64,000 nucleotides of DNA from Alkalilacustris brevis (GTDB taxonomy: Bacteria; Pseudomonadota; Alphaproteobacteria; Rhodobacterales; Rhodobacteraceae): positions 62,001-126,000 of the forward strand of contig NZ_QNVJ01000054.1 in the NCBI RefSeq assembly GCF_003350345.1, written 5' to 3'. The translations under genes were made by a program, and so were the position numbers. The first letter of the stretch is position 1. Each line of letters opens with the position of its first letter. A model generated the notes under the pieces. That model did no database searches and was not told the origin of the DNA. It worked only from the letters and a program-made list of their open reading frames with translations. Shown here one piece after another: positions 7,850-14,579 of this stretch.

Positions 7850-8551
7850 ATGGACCTGATAGATCTCAGCGCACATTCGCCCGATGATGCAACGCGGGGA
7901 ATGTTTCTGGACCAGCTTTGCCAGAAGCTGGAACTTGATTATGCGTCATATGCGGCGATCAGCCCGGTGACGGGCACGGTGCAGGGCTATGCCAATTACC
8001 CTGACGACTGGAAGCGGTTTTACACGAAGAGCAAGTTTCACCTGATCGACCCGACACTGGCGCTGTCGGCGCGCAGCATCGCGCCGGTGGACTGGAAGCG
8101 CTTCAGCAGTCACGAAGGGTTTGACAAGGTGTTCGGCCCGGCACGCGATTTCGGTCTCTTCTCGCAGGGGCTGACCGTTCCGGTGCGCGGGCCGTTCGGC
8201 GATTGCGGCCTTCTCAGCGTTACCCGTGAATGCGTCGAAGGTGACTGGGCCAAGCTCAAGCGCAAGATCGTGGGCGATCTTCAGACCGCGGCGGTGCATT
8301 TCCATGATGCGGTGATGCAGGATGACAGCGTGGCCCGCGTGATGCGCCTGCCGCGCGTTTCCATGCGCGAAAAGGAGATCCTGCAATGGGTTGCGGCGGG
8401 CAAATCGCAGCAGGACATCGGTGATATCCTGGGCATATCGCACCGCACGGTCGAGGTGCACCTGCGTTCCGTGCGCGAGAAGTTGGGCGCGCTGACCACG
8501 CCGCAGGCAGTTGGCCGGGCCATCAGGCTGGGATATATACAGCCCGAATGA
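7850..8551 (+). CDS. LuxR-family quorum-sensing regulator
   Basis: A 233-residue transcription factor with an N-terminal autoinducer-binding domain (about 1-160) and a C-terminal LuxR helix-turn-helix (about 168-230, with KEILQWVAAGKSQQDIG and SHRTVEVHLRSVREKLG). All residues that contact acyl-homoserine lactone in TraR/LuxR are present: W54, Y58, D67-P68, W82, and a Gly in VRGPFGDCG. It should therefore bind an AHL rather than be a ligand-free solo. The start at 7850 (MDLIDLS) is preferred over an upstream GTG-like start. luxI follows 133 bp downstream on the same strand, making a classic regulator-synthase pair. Confidence 0.92.
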   Translation: MDLIDLSAHSPDDATRGMFLDQLCQKLELDYASYAAISPVTGTVQGYANYPDDWKRFYTKSKFHLIDPTLALSARSIAPVDWKRFSSHEGFDKVFGPARDFGLFSQGLTVPVRGPFGDCGLLSVTRECVEGDWAKLKRKIVGDLQTAAVHFHDAVMQDDSVARVMRLPRVSMREKEILQWVAAGKSQQDIGDILGISHRTVEVHLRSVREKLGALTTPQAVGRAIRLGYIQPE

Positions 8552-8590
8552 TCCGTCGGTGCCGGGGCTGTCCTGCGCGCCCGCGCCGAC

Positions 8591-8605
8591 TACGGGTTTT
8601 CCCTA
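8591..8605. promoter_or_regulatory. Candidate lux-box-like inverted repeat before luxI
   Basis: TACGGGTTTTCCCTA has GGG and CCC arms around a TTTT centre with partial TA extensions. It is centred about 86 bp upstream of the luxI ATG in the luxR-luxI gap. This fits where an AHL-LuxR site would act, but the symmetry is short. Confidence 0.35.
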
Positions 8606-8684
8606 ATAGACCAGAATTGCACCGTCACTAACAATGTCCTTACGGAAGTGCGCGGAACCACTCCCCGCACAGGTGGTAAGGAGC

Positions 8685-9347
8685 ATGACAGTGATTATCG
8701 TCATCGACGCCTTGAACAGGTCCGAATACCCAAGGATCATGGCCGATATGCATCGCCTCCGGGCCCGCGTCTTTGAAGGGCGCCTCGGATGGGATGTGCG
8801 GGTCGTAAACGGCGAAGAGCGGGATCGCTTTGATCAGCTTGATCCGGCCCATGTCGTCAGCATCAACGAACACGGCGAAGTCGTCGGCTGTATGCGTCTG
8901 CTTCAGACAACAGGCCCGCATATGCTGGTGGATGTATTCGCGTCGCTGCTGGACGGTGAGCCGCCGTTGCGTAGTGCGCAGCTCTGGGAAGCGACGCGCT
9001 TCTGCGTCGATACCGAGCGGCTTAGCCACGGGCGCGGACCCAATTCGGTTTCTTCCGTCACCAGCGAGGTGATGATCGGCGCTTTCGAATACGCGATGGA
9101 AGCCGGTGTCACCGATGCCGTGGCCGTGATCGACCCGATCATGAACCGCGTGCTGAAGCGCTCGGGCAATGCGCCCTATGACTACCTGGGCAGCGCCAAG
9201 CAGATGGGCAAGGTCGTTGCCATGGCCGCGCTGATGGATTGCAGCGAAGAGCGGGTGCAGCGCATTCGCGATTATGCCGGGATTCACCACGATGTGTTCC
9301 TGCCGGACGAGGCTGCGCTGGAATTCGAATCGGAGCTGGCAGCATGA
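8685..9347 (+). CDS. Acyl-homoserine-lactone synthase, LuxI family
   Basis: A 220-residue autoinducer synthase that makes an N-acyl-homoserine lactone from S-adenosylmethionine and acyl-ACP. The invariant LuxI residues are present in order: R28, F30, W36 (RVFEGRLGW), D47 and D50 (ERDRFDQLD), R71 (GCMRLLQ), and E102 and R105 (LWEATRFCV). The start at 8685 is set by a good AAGGAG 4 nt upstream; the frame extends to 8634 without such support. The acyl chain made cannot be read from the sequence. It overlaps the next small gene by ATGA. The named equivalent in Rhodobacter could be gtaI or cerI, but orthology is not shown. Confidence 0.94.
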   Translation: MTVIIVIDALNRSEYPRIMADMHRLRARVFEGRLGWDVRVVNGEERDRFDQLDPAHVVSINEHGEVVGCMRLLQTTGPHMLVDVFASLLDGEPPLRSAQLWEATRFCVDTERLSHGRGPNSVSSVTSEVMIGAFEYAMEAGVTDAVAVIDPIMNRVLKRSGNAPYDYLGSAKQMGKVVAMAALMDCSEERVQRIRDYAGIHHDVFLPDEAALEFESELAA

Positions 9348-9580
9348 ACGCGCCCGTGCGCTCCGCACAAACGGTCGTTACCTTTCCGGAGGTTGCGGCT
9401 TCGCGCGCGACAGGGCTGCCTGACCGGCAGGACTCGAAGCGCCTTCTGGAACTGATCCGTTCGATCGGCCATCCGGATCTGCGGGATTACTGCATCGACC
9501 AGATCAAGAGCGCCCGCAGCGCCGACGAACTGACAGCGGTCATCGAACTGGTCTTCGAGGTGACGCGCAAGCGGGCCTGA
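9344..9580 (+). CDS. Small protein translationally coupled to luxI
   Basis: A 78-residue hydrophilic protein of no family I recognise. The N-terminal third is Ala/Val/Thr-rich and probably disordered. The rest is predicted helical, with LLELIRSIGHPDLRDYCIDQ and ADELTAVIELVFEVTRKRA. Its ATG at 9344 overlaps the luxI stop codon (ATGA), so it is almost certainly translated with the synthase. That linkage suggests a role in AHL signalling or its modulation, which is inference only. Confidence 0.65.
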   Translation: MNAPVRSAQTVVTFPEVAASRATGLPDRQDSKRLLELIRSIGHPDLRDYCIDQIKSARSADELTAVIELVFEVTRKRA

Positions 9581-9680
9581 GCGGCGGGCTGCGGCAAGAA
9601 TCGGCGTCCGCCACGGCGGCGCCGGAAGCAGTGCGTGGGTATTGCCTGCTCGCTCGGCTGGCCGGGCAACTCACGAGGTT

Positions 9681-10070
9681 TCAGCTGCCCTGTCCCGAGC
9701 AGCCCGCCAGGCCGTAGATTGCGTCAAGTGAGCGATCCGCGATTCGGATCAGCCGTGACCAGGTGGCCGAGAACGCGATCATGTCGCCGCGCGCGGCGCA
9801 ACGCTGGACATCCCGCGCGACCAGCGAAAGGCTGGTCATGCCGATCTCATTGCCGATCCGGGCCAGACGCCGGGCATCCCGGCCCAGACTGAACGCTTCG
9901 CCGGCCTGATACAGTTGTTCCATCTGCGCCATTCTATGTGACATCTCGCGCATCGCGGCATTGACGACATTTTCGGCGGCGCCTTCTCCCATGACTTCCA
10001 CCAGCCGCACCAGGGGAACGTCATCTATGATAACCCCTTCCTCATGAGAGAGGCCGACAACATTTGTCAT
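9681..10070 (-). CDS. Small helical protein, possibly a degenerate Hpt-like domain
   Basis: A 129-residue, mostly alpha-helical protein. The segment SLGRDARRLARIGNEIGMTSLSLVARDVQRCAARGD, read in pieces, resembles the Hpt helix pair around the phosphorylated histidine. However, the position expected for His-x-x-Lys-Gly reads ARRLARIGNE, so no phospho-acceptor is evident. The start at 10070 has an AAGGGTG ribosome site; the frame stays open to 10325 but overlaps the carbonic anhydrase gene. It converges on the luxI-coupled gene and is divergent from carbonic anhydrase. Function is unknown. Confidence 0.6.
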   Translation of the reverse strand: MTNVVGLSHEEGVIIDDVPLVRLVEVMGEGAAENVVNAAMREMSHRMAQMEQLYQAGEAFSLGRDARRLARIGNEIGMTSLSLVARDVQRCAARGDMIAFSATWSRLIRIADRSLDAIYGLAGCSGQGS

Positions 10071-10222
10071 GGATACACCCTTCGCGTTTCTGCTATTCAC
10101 CCGCTGTGCAACATGACAATGGGCAGCAAAGAAAACCTTGCAGCGTGCGGATAAAATAACTCGAATTTTGAATGTATCCGCGCTATCCCCGCCCGGACAC
10201 GAACAGGAACAGGTCTGAGAAT

Positions 10223-10873
10223 ATGGAATTCGCCCGCCCGCTTCCCGGCTATCTGGTGATGCGCTATCGCGGCTGGAAGGCGACGAGCTATGCCGAGAAC
10301 AAGACCTGGTTCCAGCATCTGGCAAGCGAAGGGCAGCACCCCCGCGCCATGGTGATTTCCTGCTGCGACAGCAGGGTAAGCGCCACCGCGCTTTTCGAGG
10401 CCGACGCGGGCGAGATTTTCCTCTATCGCAACATTGCCAATCTGATGCCCCCGAAGAACCAGCAGGGGCGCTATCACGGTGCGCCCGCGGCGGTGGAGTA
10501 TGCCGTGACGGTTCTCAAGGTGGCGCATGTCGTGGTGATCGGGCATTCGGGTTGCGGCGGTGTGAAGGGCTGCCATGACATGTGCGAGGGCCGTATACCC
10601 GAATTCGAAGCCCCCGACAGCATGATCGGCCGCTGGCTGGATCTTCTCCGCCCGGCGTATGAGCGCACAAGCGATACCGGCGAAGGCCCTGCGCGACTGG
10701 TCGCGATGGAACGCGCCGGTGTCCTGCTTTCACTCGAGAACCTTATGGGTTTTCCGTTCGTCGCCGAGGCGGTCAGGGCCGAGAGGCTTTCGCTGCACGG
10801 GCTGCGCATCGACATCGCATCGGGCACGCTTGAGCAGTATGACGGCGCAGCCGGAGAGTTTGTCGCGCTCTGA
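10223..10873 (+). CDS. Beta-carbonic anhydrase
   Basis: A 216-residue zinc enzyme that interconverts CO2 and bicarbonate. The zinc site is intact: C47-x-D49-x-R51 in VISCCDSRVSA and H108-x-x-C111 in IGHSGCGGV. The Asp/Arg dyad needed for activity is also there. Its length and the N-terminal MEFARPLPGYLVMRYRGWK match alphaproteobacterial cytosolic beta-CAs, and no signal peptide is seen. The start at 10223 follows AGGTCTGAGA. It stands alone on the plus strand, with its stop only 8 bp from the converging thioesterase stop. It may supply bicarbonate for carboxylases such as those of the ethylmalonyl-CoA pathway. Confidence 0.95.
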   Translation: MEFARPLPGYLVMRYRGWKATSYAENKTWFQHLASEGQHPRAMVISCCDSRVSATALFEADAGEIFLYRNIANLMPPKNQQGRYHGAPAAVEYAVTVLKVAHVVVIGHSGCGGVKGCHDMCEGRIPEFEAPDSMIGRWLDLLRPAYERTSDTGEGPARLVAMERAGVLLSLENLMGFPFVAEAVRAERLSLHGLRIDIASGTLEQYDGAAGEFVAL

Positions 10874-10881
10874 GGGGGCGG

Positions 10882-11310
10882 TCACGGCGCATTGACCAGA
10901 TGTGCGGCCAGCTTTTCGCGCACCGGTGCCGGCATCGGTGCCGATGTGCGGCTCGCCGGATCGAAGAACACTTCGACCAGATCGTAAGTGGCGTGCAGAT
11001 CACCGTTATCCGCATGGTGCATCCGCAGATGGAAGGTCACGCTTTTCGTGCCGATCCGCGTCACGGCGCCATCAATCACGATCAGGTCGCCGGCCACGAG
11101 CTCCTTGACGAAGCGGGTGGTGGCCTGCGCGCTGACGCAATGCACCCCGTGTTCGGCCTGCATATGCGAATAGGCAAGGTCCATCCGGGTCCAGAGGTGA
11201 TAGCTTGCATCGTCGAAGAACGGTGCGTAATGGCGCACGTTCATGTGGCCGAAGTGATCTTGGTGCCAAGGGTGGATGACCCCGCGGCAAAGTTCCAGCC
11301 ATCCGGCCAT
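10882..11310 (-). CDS. Acyl-CoA thioesterase, 4HBT hotdog family
   Basis: A 142-residue single-hotdog protein. The catalytic motif W-H-Q-D-H-F-G-H-M-N (Asp18, then GHMN) is that of the YbgC/FadM 4-hydroxybenzoyl-CoA thioesterase family, which hydrolyses acyl-CoA thioesters. The block TTRFVKELVAGDLIVIDGAV is the usual second strand pair. It lies 77 bp upstream of the start of an SLC6-type transporter that follows on the same strand, so the two may be co-transcribed. Its chain-length preference is unknown. It is separate from the PaaI-like pair at 43.1-44.1 kb. Confidence 0.88.
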   Translation of the reverse strand: MAGWLELCRGVIHPWHQDHFGHMNVRHYAPFFDDASYHLWTRMDLAYSHMQAEHGVHCVSAQATTRFVKELVAGDLIVIDGAVTRIGTKSVTFHLRMHHADNGDLHATYDLVEVFFDPASRTSAPMPAPVREKLAAHLVNAP

Positions 11311-11387
11311 CGGCGTTCACCTCTCGATCGAATTGCGACTTCGGGAATCATGACAGCCGTGCGGCCCGGGCACAAGATGCAGGCGGT

Positions 11388-12701
11388 TCAGCCCGCCAGC
11401 AATTGCCAGATCAGGAACCCGACCGCCGCGAAAGGCAGACTGCGCCCGACGATGAAGATGCGCCAGCTCCACCAGCCCGATTTCGCGCCCAACGCATAAA
11501 CCACCTTCGAAGGCGGCAGCACCCAGCACAGCAGCCCGGCGCCGATCACCGCCGAAGCGATCACCACATTTGTCCCGCCGAACTGGTCCATGAAATCGAG
11601 AAATGGCATCCCCGCCACGGTCAGCTGCACTGGCGAGAAGCTCAGCGCTGATGGCAGGCCAAGGCACAGCATCAGCACCCCGGTCGCCCCCACCGCACGC
11701 GCGTTCGACAGCGACAGCTCCTCGGCGAAGGCGGCGATGATCACCTTCAACCCCGCTAGGCACGATGAGAACGCAGCGGCGAAGAACATGAAGAAGAACG
11801 CCATCGCCAGCCACGCGCCACCTGTGGTCGCCTCGAAGACGCGCGGTAGCGTGGAAAAGGCCAGCTCGCTTCCCGCGCCGGGGTCCAGCCCGTGGGTGAA
11901 CACGAAGGGAAAGATCATGAACCCCGCCATCAGCGCGATGGTGGTCTCGGCCCCGGCGACGATCAGCGTGGCGCGGGGCACATTGGTCTTGCGCGGGATG
12001 TAGCTGCCATAGGTCACAAGATAGCCTTGCCCGACCGCGAGCGTGTAGAACGCCTGGCCGAAAGCGAAGAACCACAACCCCGGATTGGCCAGCGCGGCGG
12101 CATCCCAGGTGAACATGAACGCCATCGCATCGCCCCAGCCGCCGGTGGTCATGGCCACGCCCACCAGCCCGGCGATCAGCAGGGCAAGCATCGGCATCAG
12201 CACCTTTGAAAAGGTCTCGATCGCGCGCACACCCTTTAGCAGCACCAGCGCCGCAAGCATCGTCACTGCAAGGAAATACCAGACCGAGTTGTATCCGGCG
12301 GTGAAATCGTCGAATTCCGCGACACGCATGCGGAAGGCATCAACCGCATAGCCCAGTGTCCAGCCGGTGATGACCAGGTAATACGAGGTGATGACGATCG
12401 TCAGAACCACCACGAACCAGCCATATGCCGTGCCCAGCCGCGTGATGCCGCGATAGGTGCCGACCACGCTGCCCTGCGTCAGCCGACCGGCGGCCACCTC
12501 GAGCATCATCACCGGCATCGCGACGATCACCAGCGCCAGCAGATAGGCTAGGATGAAGGCGCCGCCGCCGTTCTCGCCCACCATGTAGGGAAAGCGCCAG
12601 AGGTTCCCCAGCCCCACGGCCGCCGCCGCCATCGAGAAGACGAAGGCAGGCTCCGAGGACCATTGCGCGCGGGCTTCGCGAGTCAGATGTGCTTCGGTCA
12701 T
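11388..12701 (-). CDS. Sodium-dependent symporter, SLC6/NSS family
   Basis: A 437-residue, LeuT-fold sodium:solute symporter with 11-12 hydrophobic helices. The first helix carries the NSS signature AAAVGLGNLWRFPYMVGENGG, which binds sodium and the amino-acid carboxylate. The unwound helix 6 region is GQAFYTLAVGQGYLVTYGSY. Bacterial members import amino acids or related small molecules with sodium, and the substrate here is unknown. An AGGAG ribosome site precedes the ATG at 12701. It is followed on the same strand by the hotdog thioesterase. The upstream 500 bp is a gene-free divergent region. Confidence 0.92.
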   Translation of the reverse strand: MTEAHLTREARAQWSSEPAFVFSMAAAAVGLGNLWRFPYMVGENGGGAFILAYLLALVIVAMPVMMLEVAAGRLTQGSVVGTYRGITRLGTAYGWFVVVLTIVITSYYLVITGWTLGYAVDAFRMRVAEFDDFTAGYNSVWYFLAVTMLAALVLLKGVRAIETFSKVLMPMLALLIAGLVGVAMTTGGWGDAMAFMFTWDAAALANPGLWFFAFGQAFYTLAVGQGYLVTYGSYIPRKTNVPRATLIVAGAETTIALMAGFMIFPFVFTHGLDPGAGSELAFSTLPRVFEATTGGAWLAMAFFFMFFAAAFSSCLAGLKVIIAAFAEELSLSNARAVGATGVLMLCLGLPSALSFSPVQLTVAGMPFLDFMDQFGGTNVVIASAVIGAGLLCWVLPPSKVVYALGAKSGWWSWRIFIVGRSLPFAAVGFLIWQLLAG

Positions 12702-13130
12702 GCTGCTCCTGTGTCGGAGTTGCCCCGTAATCGGCTATCGACCCTAACGGGCGCTGCAGTGACATTCAAATCGGCGGGGCGGCACCAGAGTTGCCGCTCG
12801 TAAATCGTCAAGCATAAGGGCCGGTGCCTGTTGCCGCCATGGCTCCTTGCCGGAACCATGGCTTTCCGAGCTGGTGATACTCAGGATGGTGCGGTGCGAC
12901 CATCGATTGCGGCAATCGGTGGGCCTCGGGCGAGGTGATCGCGGTGGCCTGAGCCCGCGTTCACGGGCACTGCCCACGGGCCATGGCATGGTCCGGCAGG
13001 GCGCTTGCCGTGCGAGAAATATAATTAGCAAAACGAACTATATTTCTTTTGCTTTCCTTCCCGAGAATGGAATATATGAAACAATCCTATGAAATATGCC
13101 TGATTTGCCATTGATGTCCGCTGCGTGTTA

Positions 13131-13145
13131 CTTTGATTATCGAAG
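13131..13145. promoter_or_regulatory. Near-palindrome upstream of the ATP-grasp gene
   Basis: CTTTGATTATCGAAG pairs at six of seven positions around a central T (the fourth pair is T-G). It sits in the AT-rich leader 55 bp before the ATG at 13201 and is a candidate operator of unknown regulator. Confidence 0.35.
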
Positions 13146-13152
13146 TTAATAC

Positions 13153-13178
13153 GAGCCGCCCGAACAAATCGGCGGCTC
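13153..13178 (+). promoter_or_regulatory. 5'-UTR hairpin before the ATP-grasp gene
   Basis: GAGCCGCC and GGCGGCTC form a perfect 8-bp GC stem around a 10-nt loop. It ends 22 nt before the ATG at 13201, just upstream of the GGGAG ribosome site at 13191-13195. It may control translation or mRNA stability. Confidence 0.5.
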
Positions 13179-13200
13179 ACGCAAAATGTTGGGAGCGATC

Positions 13201-14427
13201 ATGGAAGCAAAAGACCCGAACAAGGGCTATATCGCGGTGTTGGGTTGGAGCCTGCGCTGCATCGACGCGCTGGAAAAGTTCGACAGGCGCTATTTGATTG
13301 TCGCCCCTGACTGGGCGGCCGAATATGCCGAACAGCACGACATCCCGTTCATCAGCTGGGATTTCGAGCGCCTGAACGACAGGTCATACGAACTGGCAAC
13401 GAAGCTCAAGGAAATGGGTGTCGATGTCGCGATTCCGCTGTTCGAGGAAACCGTGGAATGGGCCGGGGCGGTCAATTCCGTGCTGCTGGACAACCCGCGG
13501 CTGCTTGGGCAGTCCATGCTGTTTCGCGACAAGTCGCTGATGAAGCGGCGTGCGCAGCTTGGCGGCATCCGCGTCGGCATCTTCGAGGAGGCGATGGATC
13601 ATTCGGATGTCATCCGCTTTCTGAAAAGGGTCAACCAGACGCTGCTTAAGCTCGATGGCGACCCTAACGACCCGATCCATTTCAAGGCGTTCGACAAGGC
13701 CGGCTGCCTTGGTCACCGCGTGATTCGCACGCCCGACGATGTCGCTGCCATTGCCGACGAGGAGTTTCCCGCCCTGCTGGAATCGCACCTTGATGGCTGG
13801 GAGTTCGCGGTCGAGGCCTGGATCAAGGATCGCAAGATCCAGTTCCTGAATATCTCGGAGTATGTCTCGCTGGGGTATTCGGTGTTCGTTCCTGCCACGC
13901 CCGAGCTTGAGAAATGGCGGCCGCGAATCGAGCAGCAGATCGAAAAGCTGATCGAGGTCTTCGACATCGATTTCGGCTTCATCCATCCCGAATACTTCGT
14001 CACCAATGACGGCACGATGTATTTCGGTGAGGTCGCCTATCGCCCGCCCGGCTTTAACGTTTTCGAACTATTGGAACGTGCCTACGGGTTCAATGCCTAT
14101 CAGGCCCTTGTCCTGGCCTTTGACCCAAAGGCGACGCAGGAAGAACTGGACGCCTTCTTCCCCGAGCCGGTCAAGGATGCCATGGGCCATGCCGGTTGTT
14201 TCGGGGTGTATCCGCGCCGGCGTGTGGTGAGCGACCTGAGCATTCCGCCCGAAACCGAGAACGACCCCTATTTCGAGTTTCACGAGCTTTCGCCGCCGCA
14301 TGAGCAGAAAGTCACCAAGCGCACGGCCTTCGGCACGCATTGGGGGCTGGTCTATTTCTTCGGGGAAGATCCGCACCGCTTGCGCGACCTGCTGAAGGCA
14401 CAGGAAGATCTCGACTACTATGTGTGA
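13201..14427 (+). CDS. ATP-grasp ligase of unknown substrate
   Basis: A 408-residue protein with a pre-ATP-grasp Rossmann-like domain (about 1-105, VLGWSLRCIDALEKF and VDVAIPLFEETVEW). An ATP-grasp fold follows at about 106-330: K162 in HFKAFDKAG, E194 in LLESHLDGWEF, and metal ligands in HPEYFV and E277 of YFGEVAYRPPG with R281. The C-terminal extension (about 330-408) contains GVYPRRR and FGTHWGLVYFFGEDP. ATP-grasp enzymes join a carboxylate, through an acyl-phosphate, to an amine or thiol. The start at 13201 has GGGAG 5 nt upstream. It precedes a papain-like protein gene in the same direction, which suggests amide-bond chemistry. The substrate is unknown. Confidence 0.82.
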   Translation: MEAKDPNKGYIAVLGWSLRCIDALEKFDRRYLIVAPDWAAEYAEQHDIPFISWDFERLNDRSYELATKLKEMGVDVAIPLFEETVEWAGAVNSVLLDNPRLLGQSMLFRDKSLMKRRAQLGGIRVGIFEEAMDHSDVIRFLKRVNQTLLKLDGDPNDPIHFKAFDKAGCLGHRVIRTPDDVAAIADEEFPALLESHLDGWEFAVEAWIKDRKIQFLNISEYVSLGYSVFVPATPELEKWRPRIEQQIEKLIEVFDIDFGFIHPEYFVTNDGTMYFGEVAYRPPGFNVFELLERAYGFNAYQALVLAFDPKATQEELDAFFPEPVKDAMGHAGCFGVYPRRRVVSDLSIPPETENDPYFEFHELSPPHEQKVTKRTAFGTHWGLVYFFGEDPHRLRDLLKAQEDLDYYV

Positions 14428-14436
14428 GGCTCGACC

Positions 14437-14471
14437 CCCCAAACACACCACAATTTGTGGTGTGTTTGGGG
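14437..14471 (+). terminator. Perfect 15-bp intercistronic hairpin
   Basis: CCCCAAACACACCAC (14437-14451) pairs without mismatch with GTGGTGTGTTTGGGG (14457-14471) around AATTT. It starts 9 nt after the ATP-grasp stop codon. No T-run follows, so it may be an attenuator or an RNA stabiliser that sets unequal expression of the two genes rather than a full terminator. Confidence 0.7.
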
Positions 14472-14579
14472 CCGTGCGCCGCATGACCTTGCATTTTGCG
14501 GCGATACGGACGACCATTCGGCCAGAGGAAGCGGCCCGGGCAGCGGACGGCAGGAGTGGCCCGAAAGGATAAACCCGGA

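Larger units (their letters stand above)
12702..13200. other. Gene-free region between the symporter and the ATP-grasp gene
   Basis: About 500 bp with no convincing gene. The half next to the symporter is GC-rich. The part from about 13010 to 13150 is strikingly AT-rich for this genome, with runs such as AAATATAATTAGC and GAATATATGAAAC, and looks like a strong or silenced promoter region. It holds a near-palindrome at 13131-13145 and a hairpin at 13153-13178 close to the start of the ATP-grasp gene. Short frames here lack codon bias and ribosome sites. Confidence 0.6.

Noticed and set aside
12702-12850. Possible riboswitch before the SLC6 symporter
   Set aside because: No recognisable glycine, lysine or SAM riboswitch core could be traced by eye.
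12744-13092. Small frames in the gap before the ATP-grasp gene, considered as a precursor peptide for the module
   Set aside because: No ribosome site, no leader-core pattern and no codon bias; the AT-rich half looks regulatory rather than coding.
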